From Cognataquiflexum rubidum (GTDB taxonomy: Bacteria > Bacteroidota > Bacteroidia > Cytophagales > Cyclobacteriaceae): a DNA stretch of 64,000 nucleotides. Positions 62,101-64,000 of this stretch are shown one piece after another. The number at the start of each line of letters is the position of its first letter. Position 1 is the stretch's first letter. The DNA lies in contig NZ_JAKZAL010000001.1 in the NCBI RefSeq assembly GCF_022538115.1, forward strand, positions 310,001 through 374,000, read 5' to 3'. A program made the position numbers and the translations under genes. Under the pieces are notes generated by a model. It saw nothing but the letters and a program-made list of their open reading frames with translations. It searched no databases and was not told the DNA's origin.

Positions 62101-64000
62101 CTAATTGTCCCCTTTTTTTGTTGATTCTTGAATGGTTTTTTGGATCTCTTTCAACACCTCCTGATGTTCATTTTGCCAGAGTTCCATTTTTCTTTGAAAC
62201 TCTTCCATCTTCACCTTATTCTCTTTTTCCCAGATTTCCATCTTCTTTTGGAATTCATCCATTTTGGGTTGGTTTTCTTTCTCCCAAGCCTTCATTTTTA
62301 GCTCGTACTCTTCCATCTTTGGAGCGTTTGCTCTTTCCCATTCCTCCATTTTTTTCTCAAATTCCTCTATCTTAGGTCGATTGGCTTTCTCCCATTCCAT
62401 CATTTTGGATTCAAATTCTTTCACTTTTGGGGCAAATTCCTTTTCCCATTCCTCTTGTTTTTTGTGCCAATCGGCCAGCTTTTCTTTGTTTGCCTCGTTC
62501 CATTTTTCCATTGCAGCTGCACGCTTTTTATCAGCCTCAGCCATTTTGGCACTCATCTCCGCCCTCTTCTTTTGGGTTTCTGCCTTGGACATCTTGGTGG
62601 TATCAAAATCGTACTTGTAACGGTAGGTGAAATCATACACGCGTGCAGAGTCAGAAGGGAAATATATATCCGAAGGGATTTCTATATATAATGCCGAGTC
62701 CGGGAAAGCCATGAATGGGGCAATGTCAAAATCCATTACAGGCATATCGTCCATATTCAGTTCAGGAATTCCCGGCATACCAAAATTCATAGGAGGTATC
62801 GGATCCATATTTAATTCCATCTGAAACATCGGCATGGCTTCAAAGGCAAAAGGTACCACGGGAAAGTCCTTGAACATCATGTTGAATTCAGGCATTTCCA
62901 GAAATACAGGCTTTATGTCTTTGAAGAACAAACCCAAATCTTTGAGCCCTTCCATTTCTTTTTTAAATTTCTCCTTTTGCTCCGGAGTCATTTTGTCCCA
63001 ATCCATTTCGATGATGACGGGACCTTTTGGCGGAATGGTATCTTCTGCAGGATAGGCATATTGGCCGGTCCAGTTGCCATCGATGGTATTGATATTCAAT
63101 TCGGTCGCCATCAGGTCTTCAAAGGACTCCTTGGACAGCTTGTCGCTCGCACCGACCATCAGGGTGGCGCCAAGCAATAGTGTGATCATCATGGTCATGC
63201 TGGTTATAGTAGTTGGTTGTGTTGAGGAAGTTTTGACTCCCATTATTCTTTTGATCCGGTCAAGGGTTGGGTTGTTGGGTTTGGCGGCAGCCATGGCGAT
63301 ATCCGGTGTCGGGTTTTTCGCATGGTTCAGTACATTGGCAAGGCCAAATGCCAGGTCTTTTGGAGAAATCCCCATACTGATCGCCAAGTCGTCACAGGCA
63401 TTTTCGCGTTGTTCTTTGGCTGTTTTATTGATCCACCAGAATATGGGATGGAAAAAGAAAACTACTTCCAAAATAGATTGTATCAAATTGACCAAGTAGT
63501 CGTGGCGTTTGATATGGGCGAGTTCGTGCGCGATGATCGCCTCGAGCTGCAGCGGGGAAAGCTGAAAGAAAAGGCCCGCAGGAATAAGGATGACAGGTTT
63601 CCAAACTCCATAAGTCATCGGGACGTCTACGTGTATGCTTTTCAGCAGCTGCACAGGTTTGGACATTTGGAGCGAGGTAAGTTGCTTATCCAATACCTGC
63701 TGCCAAACAGATGCTACCGGGTCATGCTGCTTTTGCCGGAGGTTGCGGATGTCGGCAAGCGAGGTAGCCAACCTCACCAAAAACAACATGGCTCCCAAAA
63801 ACCAAACCTGCACCAATGTCGGGATCCAGTTTTCTATCCTTTTGGAAACGATCATCCAATCTGAAGGTGCTTCTATCAAATGGTTGGAGTTGAGTTGGGT
63901 CAAATGCTCGATTTGGGAGGTATGGGGAATGGCTCCGGATGGGACTGGAAGGGAAGGTGGAATGGAATAAATGAAAGTTCCCAAAGCCAACACCGTAATC
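62101..64000 (-). CDS. M56 (BlaR1-like) membrane metallopeptidase, 5' end outside the window
   Basis: The frame is open to the right edge, so the N-terminus is missing. About 630 residues are visible. A membrane segment (LVQVWFLGAMLFLVRLATSL) precedes the zinc protease site IIAHELAHIKRHDYLVNLI (HExxH) and ACDDLAISMG. Another membrane helix (ITSMTMMITLLLGATLMVGA) follows. The outer part has a Met/Pro/Phe-rich stretch (EMPEFNMMFKDFPVVPFAFE, MPGIPELNMDDMPVMDF). It ends in six 18-residue repeats of the form EEFEKKMEEWERANAPKM, a predicted coiled coil. M56 proteins sense envelope signals and cleave BlaI/MecI-type repressors; a repressor gene would be expected just beyond the right edge. Confidence 0.85.
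   Translation of the reverse strand, partial: ITVLALGTFIYSIPPSLPVPSGAIPHTSQIEHLTQLNSNHLIEAPSDWMIVSKRIENWIPTLVQVWFLGAMLFLVRLATSLADIRNLRQKQHDPVASVWQQVLDKQLTSLQMSKPVQLLKSIHVDVPMTYGVWKPVILIPAGLFFQLSPLQLEAIIAHELAHIKRHDYLVNLIQSILEVVFFFHPIFWWINKTAKEQRENACDDLAISMGISPKDLAFGLANVLNHAKNPTPDIAMAAAKPNNPTLDRIKRIMGVKTSSTQPTTITSMTMMITLLLGATLMVGASDKLSKESFEDLMATELNINTIDGNWTGQYAYPAEDTIPPKGPVIIEMDWDKMTPEQKEKFKKEMEGLKDLGLFFKDIKPVFLEMPEFNMMFKDFPVVPFAFEAMPMFQMELNMDPIPPMNFGMPGIPELNMDDMPVMDFDIAPFMAFPDSALYIEIPSDIYFPSDSARVYDFTYRYKYDFDTTKMSKAETQKKRAEMSAKMAEADKKRAAAMEKWNEANKEKLADWHKKQEEWEKEFAPKVKEFESKMMEWEKANRPKIEEFEKKMEEWERANAPKMEEYELKMKAWEKENQPKMDEFQKKMEIWEKENKVKMEEFQRKMELWQNEHQEVLKEIQKTIQESTKKGDN

Noticed and set aside
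1-64000. tRNA or rRNA genes
   Set aside because: No cloverleaf-like segment or rRNA signature was recognised by eye on either strand; a covariance-model scan would be needed to exclude them fully.

Overview
The window looks like a chromosomal segment of a Bacteroidota bacterium, most likely order Cytophagales (Cyclobacteriaceae-like; this is an inference). Supporting signs are a FecI/FecR/TonB-receptor trio with an STN domain, 6-bladed propeller lipoproteins, DUF5777 and DUF3575-type barrels, a CcmF/CcmE/CcmC/CcmB cytochrome c maturation cluster, TAnnTTTG-type promoters, A/T-rich translation starts and moderate G+C. No rRNA, tRNA, CRISPR array or complete insertion sequence was seen.

Layout. 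1-2900: two A/T-rich accessory genes (a lipoprotein and a PIN-like protein), an eleven-unit 21-bp tandem array ending in a perfect 20-bp-arm palindrome, and interspersed repeats. 2877-7930: outer-membrane TonB receptor, FecR anti-sigma factor, ECF sigma factor and a PepSY-like lipoprotein. 8258-17727: single genes for metabolism (PQQ-type sugar dehydrogenase, sugar isomerase/epimerase, M19 dipeptidase, esterase-like lipoprotein, acyl-ACP desaturase, pirin). 17891-25883: DUF2520 protein and the ccm cluster on the minus strand (ccmB ... ccmC-ccmD-ccmE-ccmF), split between ccmB and ccmC by repeat-filled DNA and one unknown secreted protein. 26172-32474: htpG, then propeller and carboxypeptidase-regulatory-like envelope proteins; one propeller gene lies between 120-bp direct repeats. 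32703-40320: an assimilatory sulfate reduction operon (Rrf2 regulator, DUF2061, cysH, cysD, cysN, sulfite reductase, cobA, siroheme synthase) whose spacers hold different short phrase repeats. 40327-42070: an AAA/DUF4143 ATPase plus a small membrane protein between 57-bp direct repeats. 42089-46513: barrel protein and a cytochrome/heme cluster (DUF5777, c-type cytochrome lipoprotein, ethylbenzene-dehydrogenase-like heme protein), probably clients of the ccm system. 46778-50818: HemG, serine hydrolase and two unknowns.

51068-59802 is the most unusual part. A tyrosine recombinase with two HARP-like N-terminal repeats follows a seven-unit 22-bp tandem array. It is followed by co-oriented genes separated by structured, attC-like sites. 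Two of these units have a 9- or 10-nt box at their start that is the exact reverse complement of a box after their gene (GTTGGCGGT/ACCGCCAAC and GTTGTGGCTA/TAGCCACAAC). This is the geometry expected of integron gene cassettes, but no canonical IntI is present. The first unit carries a 1064-residue HATPase-nuclease protein that looks like an anti-phage effector.

58495-64000: PPK2 polyphosphate kinase, a DUF1593 lipoprotein, and an incomplete M56 (BlaR1-like) membrane metallopeptidase with a Met/Pro-rich stretch and six 18-residue coiled-coil repeats.
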